Origin: Clostridiales bacterium
GTDB taxonomy: Bacteria; Bacillota; Clostridia; Monoglobales; WRBX01
DNA: 64,000 nucleotides
Assembly: GCA_031261985.1 (NCBI GenBank)
Contig: JAISIR010000007.1
Coordinates: 112,654 to 176,653, forward strand
Reading direction: 5' to 3'
The first letter of the stretch is position 1; every line of letters starts with the position of its first letter. The notes beneath the pieces are model-generated. The model was given only the letters and a program-made list of their open reading frames with translations, was not told the origin of the DNA and did not search any database. Shown here piece by piece: positions 38,312-48,416 of the stretch. Both the position numbers and the translations under genes were made by a program.

Positions 38312-40486
38312 TTAAGCATCTAAGTATTCATCAATCGCTTGTTTTAACATGGGTAGAGTCGATTCGATATTACCATCGACATCTGCGCCTGCCATGGTTG
38401 TATGTCCGCCGCCGCCTAGGCTTTCTAGGATTATCTGCACATTAACATTATTAAGTGCGCGGGCGGAAATTGCAACTTTATCATCGTGTTGATACAGAAT
38501 AAAAGATGCTTCGACGCCCTTAATAGAAAGCAATTCGTCGGCGGTTTGGCTAATGATAACTTTATACTCGCCCTCGTTATATGGCGTGTGCGAGATAGAA
38601 TGAGGGGCGTCGAGGGTGGAAATATTTGTAGTATTTGCCGTTGATTCGTCGGGTTGCGAGGTATCGGCGGTGATATCGGTCGGCGGAGGAGTGGCGGTTG
38701 GTGGGGCGGCTGCTAAAATGAAAGTTTGCGGGTTAATGGTGGAAATTGCAATGATATCACGATAAATGTCGCTGGCAGAGATTATGTTAGCGCGGATTTT
38801 ATAATCTTCTATATTTGTTTGAAATAGCTTTTTAATGGCAATGGTATCGACACCTAAAACACGTAAATACGAGGCGGCTTCAAAGGTGCGGACACCTGTT
38901 TTAAAGGTAAAGTTTTTAGTATCCATAACGATGCCAGCGTATAGGCTAAAGACTTCCTCGCGCGTTAACTTAACATTGCCGCCCATGTATTCGATAATCT
39001 CGACTACTAGCTCGCAGGTAGATGAAGCGTAAGGTTCGTGGTAGGCAAGCGAGGCGTTGTCTAAGAAATCGGCGTCGCGACGGTGATGGTCGATAATGAC
39101 GACGTCGGGGATTTTATTAAGCAGCTCGGTGCATTCCATGTACGAAGGCTTATGGCAATCGACAACGATTAGAAGGCTGTTGGTATGGTCGAGAGTTAGG
39201 GCGAAGTTAGGCGAAACAAAGATATTATCGTAATTATCGCTATCTATTAGGTTGGCGACGAGGTCGGGGCAGGTGCAAGTTTTAGTATCGAGAACTATAT
39301 TGGTTTGTATGCCGCGGCTTCGCATGATGGCGGCTAGACCTGCGGCGGCACCTATGCTATCACAATCGGCACCTTTATGACCCATTATAAACACGCTTTC
39401 GACATTTGTAAGTAGTTTTTGGAGCGCATCGGCAATAAGGCGTGGCTTAACTTTAGTGCGTTTTTCGTACTCCATGCTTCTGCCACCAAAAAATTGGAAC
39501 TCGTCGCCTTGTTTAATTACAACTTGGTCGCCACCGCGACCCATAGCCATGTCGAGCGCGTCAAGCGAGAGTGTATCGTTTTTGTAGATATCGCCGCCGT
39601 TGCTGCCTATGCCAATGCTTAAAGTAATAGGGAAGCGCGAGGTTTTGTTAAGGTTCTGGAACTCGTCCATAAACTTAAATTTATCGGTAATTTGCTGTTG
39701 TAAAAATTTATTATGAAATAGAATTATATATTTATCCGCCTCGGTTTTATACGAAACGCCAGAGACTTCGTCTATCCATTTGGTAATTATATCGTCGGCA
39801 TCGCTTAGCAATGATGAATTTTCTTTTTTATCGTTGCCAGATGTTAAAAAATCGTCGTAATTATCGATGGTAATGCGCGCGATAACAGCTTGGGAATCGT
39901 CTAATTGCTGCTGAAGATTTTTATCAAGTGTGCGGTTTATAAGGTATAGAACAACCGAGTGGTTAGGGGATTTCTCACCAAAAACCTTGCCGATAACCTC
40001 GAAAGATTTATCTTCTAGATTTATATTAAAAGTAAAATTGGCGCGTTTGCGAATGACGTTTTGTATGTTAATTTCGGTAAAACGGGCTTTGATAATATCC
40101 TCGAAATCTTGAGTATTGGTTATTTCGTCCGAAAAAAGTGCGTTATACCAAATGACATCGCTATTTGTATTTATAACAGCTAAAGGAAGTGGGAAGTGTA
40201 GCAGCTCGTCTTTTGTATTAGCGTTATCGATATGAAAAGCTAGGTTTTGGATATATTGCGAAGTTTCGATAGCGTTGGTGCGGGCGAACCATAAGTGATA
40301 AGAAAATAGCATGGTGATGATGATTAGTTCCACCGCGGCAAGCCAAATTAAGCCAGAGGCAAATAAAACTGCAATGGCGAATAAAAACGAGATGAGGTAA
40401 ATCCACGCGCTTTTAGTGGGGAGTGAGTTTAAGTCGTCGATATTTACAATGTTAGATTTAAATTTTTTAGTGTCTAAATTTTTCAT
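38312..40486 (-). CDS. gdpP: GdpP-like DHH/DHHA1 c-di-AMP phosphodiesterase
   Basis: Two N-terminal TMs, degenerate GGDEF-like region, VFIMGHKGADCDSIGAAAGLAA, VVDCHKPSYMECTELL, IIDHHRRDADFLDNA, GGGGHTTMAGADV; upstream of rplI. Confidence 0.93.
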   Translation of the reverse strand: MKNLDTKKFKSNIVNIDDLNSLPTKSAWIYLISFLFAIAVLFASGLIWLAAVELIIITMLFSYHLWFARTNAIETSQYIQNLAFHIDNANTKDELLHFPLPLAVINTNSDVIWYNALFSDEITNTQDFEDIIKARFTEINIQNVIRKRANFTFNINLEDKSFEVIGKVFGEKSPNHSVVLYLINRTLDKNLQQQLDDSQAVIARITIDNYDDFLTSGNDKKENSSLLSDADDIITKWIDEVSGVSYKTEADKYIILFHNKFLQQQITDKFKFMDEFQNLNKTSRFPITLSIGIGSNGGDIYKNDTLSLDALDMAMGRGGDQVVIKQGDEFQFFGGRSMEYEKRTKVKPRLIADALQKLLTNVESVFIMGHKGADCDSIGAAAGLAAIMRSRGIQTNIVLDTKTCTCPDLVANLIDSDNYDNIFVSPNFALTLDHTNSLLIVVDCHKPSYMECTELLNKIPDVVIIDHHRRDADFLDNASLAYHEPYASSTCELVVEIIEYMGGNVKLTREEVFSLYAGIVMDTKNFTFKTGVRTFEAASYLRVLGVDTIAIKKLFQTNIEDYKIRANIISASDIYRDIIAISTINPQTFILAAAPPTATPPPTDITADTSQPDESTANTTNISTLDAPHSISHTPYNEGEYKVIISQTADELLSIKGVEASFILYQHDDKVAISARALNNVNVQIILESLGGGGHTTMAGADVDGNIESTLPMLKQAIDEYLDA

Positions 40487-40565
40487 GTTAATATTATATA
40501 ATAAAAGGATAAAGATGTCAATAGTAATAGTGGAAGCCGAGGCAAAAAAATTATTTTTAAAATGG

Positions 40566-40594
40566 TTGACAAGATTGTCGAATAAGGGTATAAT
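40566..40594 (+). promoter_or_regulatory. Promoter giving a predicted leaderless methyltransferase mRNA
   Basis: TTGACA -17- TATAAT (40589-40594); ATG begins at 40601. Confidence 0.75.
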
Positions 40595-40600
40595 AGCTTT

Positions 40601-41464
40601 ATGTGGATATCTGATAATTGGAAAACTTATGAGTTAATAGATGCGCGTGATGGCAAGCGGTTGGAGAGGTTTGGAGATTATACCTTTGTGCGACCAGACC
40701 CGACCGCGTTTTGGAGTGTGCCTAAAGCCTGTGAGTGGAAGACGATTGATGCTGTGTATAATAGGGCATCAAGCGGTGGCGGTGCGTGGGATTTTAAGAC
40801 TAAGCTGCCTGCCCAGTGGGTGATTGACTACCAAAATAAGTGGGCGGAGTATAAATTTAATATTCGACCCATGGGGTTTAAACATATGGGGATATTCCCC
40901 GAGCAGGCGTGTAATTGGGATTATTTAGCCGAGCATGTTGAGCCTGGTGATAAGTTATTGAACCTATTTGCGTACACAGGCGGGGCGAGTGTGGCGGCGT
41001 TAGCAGCTGGGGCTAGTGTAGTGCATGTTGATAGTAGCAAGGGCATAGTGGGCCTTGCTAAAGCTAATGTCGCGTTGAATAAAATGGAAGAGCGGCCTAT
41101 TAGGTATATTGTAGATGATGCGGTTAAGTTTGTAAAACGTGAGATAAGGCGCGGCAATAGGTATGAGTGTATTGTGTTGGACCCTCCTAGTTATGGGCGT
41201 GGACCGAATGGCGAGATATGGAAGTTAGAGAACGAAGTTTGTGAATTATTGACCATGTGCAAGCAATTACTTAGTGATAAGGTGAAGTTTGTTATATTAA
41301 ACTCGTATACGACGGGGGTAAGTAGCGGAGCGTTAGGCGCCTTAGCGAAGATAATATTTGACGGGTTTAAAGTTTCTGCCGATGAGTTGGCGCTGCCGAT
41401 ATCGTCGCGTGCGGGGCTGGCGTTGCCTTGCGGATGTAGCGTAAGGATAGAAAAAGGCGAATGA
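40601..41464 (+). CDS. Class I SAM-dependent (RlmI-like) methyltransferase
   Basis: LLNLFAYTGGASVAALAAGASVVHVDSSKGIVGLAKANVALN; YECIVLDPPSYGRGPNGEIW. Confidence 0.88.
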   Translation: MWISDNWKTYELIDARDGKRLERFGDYTFVRPDPTAFWSVPKACEWKTIDAVYNRASSGGGAWDFKTKLPAQWVIDYQNKWAEYKFNIRPMGFKHMGIFPEQACNWDYLAEHVEPGDKLLNLFAYTGGASVAALAAGASVVHVDSSKGIVGLAKANVALNKMEERPIRYIVDDAVKFVKREIRRGNRYECIVLDPPSYGRGPNGEIWKLENEVCELLTMCKQLLSDKVKFVILNSYTTGVSSGALGALAKIIFDGFKVSADELALPISSRAGLALPCGCSVRIEKGE

Positions 41465-41494
41465 TGATATTATTTTGATGGGATTATTAAAACG

Positions 41495-42289
41495 ATGATA
41501 GAAATCAAGGATTTAACTTTTGCATATGAAGAAAAGCAAGTGCTTAAAAATATATCGCTGGACATACCTCAAGGGCAGTTTATTGCTATTTTAGGGCATA
41601 ATGGTTCGGGGAAATCTACCCTGGCGCGTATGATGAATGCGCTATTGGTGCCAGATAGTGGTGAGCTATTGGTTAATGGGGTTAACACAAAAGACGAGGC
41701 GCGAATGATGGAGATTCGTCGGAGTGTTGGAATGGTGTTTCAGAACCCTGATAATCAGATAGTGGCGGCGATTGTTGAAGAAGATGTAGCGTTTGCGCTA
41801 GAGAATTTAGGTGTAGAGTCTAGCGAGATTAGGCGGCGGGTGGATTTAGCTTTAGAGGAAGTTGGCTTGAGCGATTATGCCACGCATGCGCCTCATTATT
41901 TAAGTGGTGGGCAAAAGCAGAGGGTGGCGATAGCGGGCGTGATTGCTATGCAGCCTAATATTATAGTGCTAGATGAAGCGACGGCTATGCTAGACCCTAA
42001 GGGGAGGCGTGATATCCTAGCTTTGGTGGAGGATATGCACAAAAAAGGCAAGACGATTGTATATATAACGCATAATATGAGCGAGGCGATAAAGGCGGAC
42101 AGGGTGATTGTGTTAGACGAGGGCGAGCTGGTGTTAGATGGCACGCCGAGGGAGGTATATGCTAACACTTCGGCGATTGTAGATGCTGGGCTAGAGCTGC
42201 CTAGACCGTGCCAAGTGACGACTGCGTTGGGGCTTGGGGTTGCGTTGGATATTGATGAATCGGTTGAATTGATTAATGCGAGTAAGTAG
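41495..42289 (+). CDS. ecfA1: ECF transporter energy-coupling ATPase
   Basis: ILGHNGSGKSTLARMMNALLVP; GMVFQNPDNQIVAAIVEEDVAFALENLG; YLSGGQKQRVAIAGVIAMQPNIIVLDEATAMLD. Confidence 0.94.
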   Translation: MIEIKDLTFAYEEKQVLKNISLDIPQGQFIAILGHNGSGKSTLARMMNALLVPDSGELLVNGVNTKDEARMMEIRRSVGMVFQNPDNQIVAAIVEEDVAFALENLGVESSEIRRRVDLALEEVGLSDYATHAPHYLSGGQKQRVAIAGVIAMQPNIIVLDEATAMLDPKGRRDILALVEDMHKKGKTIVYITHNMSEAIKADRVIVLDEGELVLDGTPREVYANTSAIVDAGLELPRPCQVTTALGLGVALDIDESVELINASK

Positions 42290-42349
42290 GAAAAAAGAGC
42301 ATGATTTATGAGCTAGCGGCTTAAAGGCGTGCAGGTTAGAACCGAATAG

Positions 42350-43249
42350 GTGAGTGGGATAATGATTTCGTTTAGAGATGCAAGTTATACATATTCGATT
42401 AAAACGCCATTTGAGAAGCTGGCGGTTAAAAATGTGTCGTTCGATTTAAACGAGGGCGAAATTGTAGGGATAATTGGGCATACAGGGTCGGGGAAATCGA
42501 CTTTGATTCAGATGATGGATGCGCTATTATTACCGACGAGCGGGGAAGTTTACATAAATTGCACTTCGGTGCAGGATAAAAAGGCGAATTTAAAACAGCT
42601 GCGTGCGAACATTGGCATGGTGTTTCAGTACCCAGAAGTTCAAATTTTTGAGGAGACTATTTTTGACGAGGTAGCCTTTGGACCGAAGAATCAAGGGATT
42701 TCAGGCGAAGAATTGGAGCAGAGAGTAAGTAGTGCGTGCGCGGTTGTTGGGCTTAACTCGGGGGATTACAAGAAGTCTCCGCTTGCGTTAAGTGGCGGGC
42801 AGAAGCGGAAAGTGGCGATTGCCAGCGTGCTTTCGATGAAACCTAAAGTGCTTATTTTAGATGAGCCGACGGCGGGGTTAGACCCTAGGGCGCGTAATAG
42901 TCTGCTTAAATTTTTAAAGGAGTATAATAAAAAGTTTGGTGTATCGATAGTTATGGTAAGCCATTCGATGGAGGAAATTGCTGAAATTGCCGACCGTGTG
43001 TTAGTGCTTAATAAGGGCGAAATTGTAATGGATGATGCGACTAACAATGTTTTTGCGCGGCGAGAGTTTTTAAAGAGTGTAGGGTTGGATATACCTGAAA
43101 TATCTACAATGATGAACATGCTTGGAGTAACCGATTGTTGGACGGTAAGTGATGCTATTTTAAGGCTAAAATCTAGCATGACGGTGGCGAATGGTAAACG
43201 TGCGGAAGTAGTAGATGCCAAGGAAGGAGGCGTGGGGAGCGGTGTTTAA
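42350..43249 (+). CDS. ecfA2: ECF transporter energy-coupling ATPase
   Basis: IIGHTGSGKSTLIQMMDALLLP; VFQYPEVQIFEETIFDEVAFGPKN; LSGGQKRKVAIASVLSMKPKVLILDEPTAGLDP. Confidence 0.94.
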   Translation: MSGIMISFRDASYTYSIKTPFEKLAVKNVSFDLNEGEIVGIIGHTGSGKSTLIQMMDALLLPTSGEVYINCTSVQDKKANLKQLRANIGMVFQYPEVQIFEETIFDEVAFGPKNQGISGEELEQRVSSACAVVGLNSGDYKKSPLALSGGQKRKVAIASVLSMKPKVLILDEPTAGLDPRARNSLLKFLKEYNKKFGVSIVMVSHSMEEIAEIADRVLVLNKGEIVMDDATNNVFARREFLKSVGLDIPEISTMMNMLGVTDCWTVSDAILRLKSSMTVANGKRAEVVDAKEGGVGSGV

Positions 43250-44039
43250 GGATATCACTTTAGGGCAATATTTCCCCGAAGATTCGATTTTGCATCGCTT
43301 AGACGCGCGAATTAAACTGGGCATATGTTTTGCACTATTGATAGTTATATTTATGTTAAAATCGTATTTACAATATGGAATAATGATGTTGGCAATATTT
43401 ATATTAATTTTAATGTCTAAAGTGCCATTATCGTTGTATTTAAAAAGCTTGCGACCCATGGTGATTTTAATTTTGTTCACAGGGATTATAAATATGCTAA
43501 TGACGGATGGGCAAGTGATATATCAATTTTGGGTATTTAAAATAACGTACGAAGGCGTAACCATGGCGGCGCAAATGTTGCTTAGGATTGTACTTTTAGT
43601 TGTGGCAAGTGCGATTTTAACTTATACTACCTCGCCCATAGTTTTAACCGGTGCGTTAGAGAGCTTGCTAAAACCTTTGCGTGTGTTTAAGTTCCCGGCG
43701 CATGAAGTTGCTATGATGATGACGATTGCATTGCGGTTTATACCTACTTTAATTGATGAGGCGGATAAGATAATTAAGGCGCAAACGTCGCGCGGGGCAG
43801 ACTTTTCGACAGGGTCGCCAATGGTTAGGGCTAAGGCGTTAGTGCCAGTGTTGATTCCTTTGTTTGTAAATAGTTTTAGGCGGGCAGACGAGTTAGCGGT
43901 GGCGATGGAGGCGCGGTGCTATAATGGAGGAGACGGGCGGACGAGCCTGCATGTGCCAAGGATTATCGCGCGGGATTATGTTGCGTGTGCTGTGTGTGTG
44001 TTGGTGTGCGCAGGAGTTTTGGTGGTGAATTATTATTAA
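43242..44039 (+). CDS. ecfT: ECF transporter T component
   Basis: FKDITLGQYFPEDSILHRLDARIKL; FRRADELAVAMEARCYNGGDGRTSL. GTG start at 43242 after AGGAGG; ORF track starts at 43215. Confidence 0.9.
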   Translation: MFKDITLGQYFPEDSILHRLDARIKLGICFALLIVIFMLKSYLQYGIMMLAIFILILMSKVPLSLYLKSLRPMVILILFTGIINMLMTDGQVIYQFWVFKITYEGVTMAAQMLLRIVLLVVASAILTYTTSPIVLTGALESLLKPLRVFKFPAHEVAMMMTIALRFIPTLIDEADKIIKAQTSRGADFSTGSPMVRAKALVPVLIPLFVNSFRRADELAVAMEARCYNGGDGRTSLHVPRIIARDYVACAVCVLVCAGVLVVNYY

Positions 44040-44769
44040 CATAAAACTTAATGTTTCTTACGATGGAACGGAGTATCACGGTTGGCAAATGCAGGATAAT
44101 GCCGTGACAGTTCAAGGTGTATTAACGGCAGCGGTGGGTAAGGTTATCCCTGGTGTTAGCAATGTAAATGGCTGTTCGCGGACGGATGCAGGCGTGCATG
44201 CGCGCGGGTATGTGTGTAACTTTCATTGCAATACCTCTATACCTTCGCAAAATTTGCCTAACGCATTAAATAGCAAGTTACCGTCTGATATTAGGGTGTT
44301 AAGTGCTGAGTTTGTTGATGAAGATTTTAACGCAAGATTTTCTGCCATTAGCAAGACTTATAAGTATTTAATATATAAAGATGAAGTGTTAGACCCGTTC
44401 TGGCGCAACTATGTTTACCATACGAATTGGGAAATTGATATTGAAAAGATGGTGCAGGCGAGCGAAAATATGGTTGGCGAGCATGATTTTAGTGCGTTTA
44501 TGGCGACGGGTGGCACGCAAACGACGACGGTAAGGCGGGTTAATTATATCAATGTTACCAAACGGGATAAGATTATTGAGATAGAGATAAATGCTAACGC
44601 CTACCTTTATAACATGGTAAGGATAATTGCGGGTACGTTATTTTATTGTGGATGTGGCAAGATTAAGCCGAGTGAGATTGAGGGAATTATACTTTCTGGC
44701 GATAGGGTGAAAGCGGGGATAACCCTGCCACCGCAAGGATTGTTCTTAGAGAAAGTGTATTATCAATAG
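44035..44769 (+). CDS. truA: tRNA pseudouridine(38-40) synthase, apparent non-canonical ATT start
   Basis: NIKLNVSYDGTEYHGWQMQDNAVTVQG precedes the first ATG (44089); in-frame TGA at 44026-44028 leaves only ATT/ATA codons. CSRTDAGVHARGYVCNF. Confidence 0.88.
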   Translation: MNIKLNVSYDGTEYHGWQMQDNAVTVQGVLTAAVGKVIPGVSNVNGCSRTDAGVHARGYVCNFHCNTSIPSQNLPNALNSKLPSDIRVLSAEFVDEDFNARFSAISKTYKYLIYKDEVLDPFWRNYVYHTNWEIDIEKMVQASENMVGEHDFSAFMATGGTQTTTVRRVNYINVTKRDKIIEIEINANAYLYNMVRIIAGTLFYCGCGKIKPSEIEGIILSGDRVKAGITLPPQGLFLEKVYYQ

Positions 44770-44804
44770 AACTTAGTGATTTAATCAAAGGGGTTTTGTG
44801 ATAT

Positions 44805-45899
44805 ATGAAAAGGCGAAGATTGATAATAAATATTTTTATACTATTTATTGTGATAGTTGCAGCGTTTGTGCTATATACCAATCGCAATGCGATATTTTTA
44901 GGGCGTGATGTGAATCGTGGTGGCGAGAATGTTGTTTACACCATGGATGGAGCGATTCAGCGTACCTTTACCTCGTTTAAAAACAGGTTGATAATTTGTG
45001 ATAATCAGGGTGTATCGGCGGTTAAAAGCAATGGGAATGTTGCGTGGAGCGTTAATTTTCAGGCGCGACAGCCGAGGGTGGATTCGAGCGGGAGTTATTT
45101 ACTATCGACCGATATTGGCGGGACGGATTTTGTTTTGATTAAAAATGGGCGCGAGCAGTTTAGGAAGACCTTAGAGGGGACGATATGGACGGCAAGCGTT
45201 AATGATAATGGGTATGTAGCTGTGGCGTCGACGATTCCTAATTATAAGGCGAAGATTGATATTTATACAAGAGGTGGCGAGAAGATATTCTCTTGGAACT
45301 TAAGTCATCAATACCCGATTGATTTAGCAGTGGCGGATAATGGCAAAAAGTTGGTTGCTGCCTTGGTTTCTACCGCTGATAAAACCTTGGCAGGCAATTT
45401 AGCGTTTGTAGATATAGTCAAGGCGGAAACTGTGGGTGAGCCTAGCTTTGCCAATTGTATGTTCAGCGATATAAGGTTCCTTAATAATGGCGATGTATTG
45501 GCGATATCTGATGTTGCTGTTATGAGGTACACGAGCGATGGCGGATTAAAGTGGAACACTAATTATAACAGCCGAGTGCTACAAAAAGTGGCGGTGGGGC
45601 GTAGCAGGGTAGTCTTGTTTTTTGAAAATTTGCGGAATACATCGACGGCTGAGAGTTATACGCTATCGCAAGGTGTTTTAAAGGGTAGTTATGAATTCGA
45701 TTTTGATGTCGAGAGTGTATCGTCACGCGGGAATGTAATTGTAGCGAGCGGAAAGCGTGATATTGCTATGCTAAGGTTTAACGCTAGGCTTAAGACGACG
45801 CTGGCGTTTAATAATGATATTAGGACGCAAGAAATTTTGCCGAATAAACGTGATGTTTTTGTAGTCCATAGCAATAATGTTGAAGTTATAACGCCATAA
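44805..45899 (+). CDS. DUF5711-like PQQ/beta-propeller membrane-anchored protein
   Basis: N-terminal TM then propeller-like repeats (VVYTMDGAIQRTFTSFKNRLIICDNQGVSAVKSNGNVAWSVNF). Confidence 0.7.
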   Translation: MKRRRLIINIFILFIVIVAAFVLYTNRNAIFLGRDVNRGGENVVYTMDGAIQRTFTSFKNRLIICDNQGVSAVKSNGNVAWSVNFQARQPRVDSSGSYLLSTDIGGTDFVLIKNGREQFRKTLEGTIWTASVNDNGYVAVASTIPNYKAKIDIYTRGGEKIFSWNLSHQYPIDLAVADNGKKLVAALVSTADKTLAGNLAFVDIVKAETVGEPSFANCMFSDIRFLNNGDVLAISDVAVMRYTSDGGLKWNTNYNSRVLQKVAVGRSRVVLFFENLRNTSTAESYTLSQGVLKGSYEFDFDVESVSSRGNVIVASGKRDIAMLRFNARLKTTLAFNNDIRTQEILPNKRDVFVVHSNNVEVITP

Positions 45900-46046
45900 G
45901 TAAGCGCTGAATAACTCTCATTTGTGATTTTTGGATAAATATTCCTGTTGACATGTATTCGACTTTTTGATATAATTTTCGACGTAGAGAAGTGCTGATT
46001 AAAACAAGGATTGTTATGACATGATAGATTAAATTGGGGATAAAAA

Positions 46047-46868
46047 TTGCTAAAAGGTGGAGCGTTAGTGGAAGTTTTATTTGCGTGTTTAGTTGGGGTT
46101 GTTGGCTTATTTGTTGGTAGTTTTTTGAACGTGTGTATTTATAGATTGCCATTAAAAGAAGAAGTTGTAAAGACACCTTCGCACTGTCCAGAATGTGGCG
46201 AAAACCTTAAATGGTATCACTTGGTTCCTTTGTTTAGCTGGATTTTTTTAGGCGGCAAGTGCGCATTCTGCAAATCTAAAATTTCGGCGCAATATCCTTT
46301 GGTAGAGTTATTGAATGGCGTGCTATGGGCGTTAATTTTTTGGCGATATAGCTTTATTGTGTCAGGCGTATTTAGCTTTTATGGATTGATTAGTTATATT
46401 TTATTATCTGTGGTAGTATCTACTTTAATTATAGTTTCGTTTATAGATGCAAAAACTTTGCATATTCCTAACTCTTTAAACCTTATAATTTTTATCTGCG
46501 CTATTTTATTATTAGTACTAAAAACATATTTTGCTACATCTATTGGTGTAATTTATACCAATGTAGCCGCGCTAATATTTATCGGCGGGGCGTTTTTTGC
46601 TATAGCCTCGTTGGTAGAAAATGGCATGGGTGGTGGCGATGTAAAATTGATTGCTGCCTGCAGCCTTTTGATGGGTATATCTCACACTTTATTGGCGATA
46701 ATAATTGGATTTTTTATTGCAAGTGTGGTGGGTATAACGCGAATAATCATCAATAAAAGCAACCGAAAAACTTTGATTCCGCTGGGGCCTTACATATCTT
46801 TTGGTGTGATTGTAAGCCTGTTATATGGTAACATAATTATTAATTATTATTTATCGTTATTTGTCTAA
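46047..46868 (+). CDS. pilD: Prepilin peptidase (A24)
   Basis: GSFLNVCIYRLP, HCPECGENLKWYHLVPLFSWIFLGGKCAFCKSKIS, SFIDAKTLHIPN, GMGGGDVKLIAA. Confidence 0.95.
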   Translation: MLKGGALVEVLFACLVGVVGLFVGSFLNVCIYRLPLKEEVVKTPSHCPECGENLKWYHLVPLFSWIFLGGKCAFCKSKISAQYPLVELLNGVLWALIFWRYSFIVSGVFSFYGLISYILLSVVVSTLIIVSFIDAKTLHIPNSLNLIIFICAILLLVLKTYFATSIGVIYTNVAALIFIGGAFFAIASLVENGMGGGDVKLIAACSLLMGISHTLLAIIIGFFIASVVGITRIIINKSNRKTLIPLGPYISFGVIVSLLYGNIIINYYLSLFV

Positions 46869-46990
46869 TTTACTTGAAAGCGCGCGAATTGTTTCATATT
46901 TATTACTTTTTATTTACAATTATGTTACAAATAGTCGAAAAACTATACATTTAGAATTTTTATGATATAATTGTACTAACATCGAGAAAC

Positions 46991-47380
46991 ATGATTAGTA
47001 AACAGAGGGAAAAATCCATGAAAATCATGAAAATTGTAAGGTCGACAGCTGGGTTTACCATGATTGAAATAATGGTAGCATTGGTTATTTTAGGGATAAT
47101 AATTGTCCCTTTAACTGATAGTTTATTTAGATACGAAATGACTGCCAACAACGAAATTACGCAGATTAACAAACAGGATGATGTTACGGTGTTGCTTAAT
47201 TCTACCGCGGCAGATGTTAGGCGGCGATTAGATAATGGGCAGAGCTATAGCGTTATAAAAGATGTGTACGAAAGTATGGGCGATTCACGGATTACTTTAG
47301 ATATAATTGATGATGTTGTTATTAAAATTACCGCTCAGATTGGCGATGAATCGGCGTCGGTGTATCATAGGATTCAATGA
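46991..47380 (+). CDS. Type IV pilin-like protein
   Basis: AGFTMIEIMVALVILGIIIVPLTDSLFRYE prepilin cleavage/methylation motif. Confidence 0.9.
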   Translation: MISKQREKSMKIMKIVRSTAGFTMIEIMVALVILGIIIVPLTDSLFRYEMTANNEITQINKQDDVTVLLNSTAADVRRRLDNGQSYSVIKDVYESMGDSRITLDIIDDVVIKITAQIGDESASVYHRIQ

Positions 47381-47445
47381 CGGTGAGAGGATTAGCGCAG
47401 GGTGTACAAGCAATTTTTGATATTTGATTTGGAAGAAGGGATAAG

Positions 47446-48369
47446 ATGTATCAGAGAATAAATGCTTTTGACATTGGCGGATTCAACATAAAAGTAGTGT
47501 CTGGGCAGGTAACGATGAAAAGAATAGATGTAAGTAGTGCATCGGTATTCCCGACTCCTGAAGGGCTTGTGGTAGATGGTTTAATCACCGAGCCGCAGGT
47601 GCTAGCCGAGTATTTGCGCGGCGAGTTAAGCCAAATTAAACGCTTTAGTAAAGAGATTATTGCAACGGTTACCTCTAAAGCCATTATTATTCGTGATATA
47701 AACGTGCCTAAGGTTAATAGCTTAGAGTTTACGCGAATGATGCGTCATGAGGCTATCGAGAACCTGCCGGTAACTTTAGATGACCATATAATAGACTATA
47801 AAATAATCGAAGAAGTAAATGGCGAGAATGGTGCCGAATATAGGGTTATGTTGGTGGCTATACCGCGTAATATTGTAAGTAGTTATCTAGAGTTTTTGCG
47901 CGCGATTGGCATGGATTGCAAGGGGATAGATTTTGCGGGAAACAGTGTTTCTAAGCTAATAGTTAGGCAAGATGCAAAAGAGAAGTTTAAAAAAACGACG
48001 GCGGTGTTGGATTTAGGGCATACTAGCTCGGCGGTGACTATTATGCATCGAGGGGCGTTTAAGTATTACAGAATTTTCTCGCATGGTGTGGGCGAGCTTT
48101 CGTTAGAGTTTGAGACGCTAGATAAATTACTAGAAGAAATTAAGACGTTCTTTGATTTTTACATGAGCCGCGAGAGTGGCAACACAATAGATAAAATTAC
48201 AATTTTAGGTGGCGGTGCGTTAATTGAAGGCGTAATACCTTATATCGAACAAAAGCTGCTAATACCTATAAATTTGTGGCAGACAAGGGGCGTTGTAAGG
48301 CTATCGCGCGAGGCTAGAATGGGCGATAATATAGTCCAATTTGCCAACGCTATAGGGGCATTGCGATAG
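47446..48369 (+). CDS. pilM: Type IV pilus assembly protein PilM
   Basis: FDIGGFNIKVVSG; AVLDLGHTSSAVTIMHRGAFKYYR; ITILGGGALIEGV. Confidence 0.9.
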   Translation: MYQRINAFDIGGFNIKVVSGQVTMKRIDVSSASVFPTPEGLVVDGLITEPQVLAEYLRGELSQIKRFSKEIIATVTSKAIIIRDINVPKVNSLEFTRMMRHEAIENLPVTLDDHIIDYKIIEEVNGENGAEYRVMLVAIPRNIVSSYLEFLRAIGMDCKGIDFAGNSVSKLIVRQDAKEKFKKTTAVLDLGHTSSAVTIMHRGAFKYYRIFSHGVGELSLEFETLDKLLEEIKTFFDFYMSRESGNTIDKITILGGGALIEGVIPYIEQKLLIPINLWQTRGVVRLSREARMGDNIVQFANAIGALR

Positions 48370-48416
48370 ATAAAGTTAAGCAAGTGTTTACGAATAACTG
48401 GTGTGAGGTGTAAAAA

